A DNA stretch of 6,391 bases, taken from the NCBI GenBank assembly GCA_015494335.1, contig WGBK01000252.1:1-6391 (forward strand), in the 5' to 3' direction. A program made the position numbers and the translations under genes. Of this stretch, positions 6,220 to 6,391 are shown piece after piece; within the stretch, counting starts at the first letter, position 1; every line of letters begins with the position of its first letter. Below the pieces are notes generated by a model. That model had not been told where the DNA came from. It ran no database searches and saw nothing but the letters and a program-made list of their open reading frames with translations. This stretch comes from Gammaproteobacteria bacterium (GTDB taxonomy: Bacteria; Pseudomonadota; Gammaproteobacteria; GCA-001735895).

Positions 6220-6391
6220 CTACATCGTCGGTTGCGGTGTCTGCGGCTGCTCGCCCTGGGGCAAGGGCGCGCCGATGCTGGCGACGACCTTGATTTGCTT
6301 GTCCTCGGGGATTTCATCATAGCTGAGCACATGCAGGCCAGGGATGCCGTGGCGCAGCATGCGCGCGAGGAAGGCGCGCAGGTTCTGCGAC
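6220..6391 (-). CDS. flhA: Flagellar export gate protein FlhA, C-terminal end only
   Basis: Only the last 56 residues are in the window; the reading frame enters at the right edge. FlhA is the large inner-membrane component of the flagellar type III export gate, with a C-terminal cytoplasmic domain that docks export chaperones and substrates. The visible part reads LRAFLARMLRHGIPGLHVLSY followed by DEIPEDKQIKVVASIG, the well-conserved end of that domain. It closes with a short proline/glutamine-rich tail (APLPQGEQPQTPQPTM) and a TAG stop. Position directly upstream of flhF agrees with the usual flhA-flhF-fleN-fliA order. Transcription may read through into flhF, since no clear terminator follows. 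Confidence 0.93.
   Translation of the reverse strand, partial: SQNLRAFLARMLRHGIPGLHVLSYDEIPEDKQIKVVASIGAPLPQGEQPQTPQPTM

Overview
The window is a conserved flagellar and chemotaxis gene block from a GC-rich, polarly flagellated gammaproteobacterium. Every gene lies on the minus strand, so transcription runs from high to low coordinates: flhA (C-terminus only) - flhF - fleN/flhG - fliA - cheY - cheZ - cheA (cut before its end). This is the order known from Pseudomonas (flhA-flhF-fleN-fliA-cheYZA). CheZ points to Beta- or Gammaproteobacteria, and the FlhF/FleN pair points to polar flagella. I cannot place the genus. The proteins are not obviously those of Pseudomonas itself, and a Chromatiales-type or other pseudomonad-like lineage is possible.

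Layout from right to left: the last 56 residues of the export-gate protein FlhA end at 6220. A 183-bp intergenic region follows, with a near-consensus sigma-54 promoter (6107-6122) about 70 bp before flhF. flhF (530 aa SRP-type GTPase), fleN (288 aa MinD-like ATPase) and fliA (241 aa sigma-28) are tightly packed, with a 20-bp gap and then a 4-bp ATGA overlap. A 131-bp gap carries a good match to a sigma-28 promoter (2761-2787) facing cheY. cheY and cheZ overlap by 4 bp, and cheA starts 20 bp after cheZ.

The two promoters suggest a regulatory ladder. Sigma-54, probably with a FleQ-type activator, would drive flhF-fleN-fliA. FliA made from that transcript would then turn on cheYZA immediately downstream. 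FlhF and FleN set the place and number of flagella; CheA, CheY and CheZ form the kinase, motor-binding regulator and phosphatase of the chemotaxis pathway.

I found no mobile element, CRISPR array, RNA gene or unknown system. The most interesting point is inside CheA: where a globular P2 domain would normally sit, there is a long low-complexity linker with two near-identical acidic/leucine motifs. These resemble the CheY-binding peptides of FliM and of the CheZ tail encoded two genes away.
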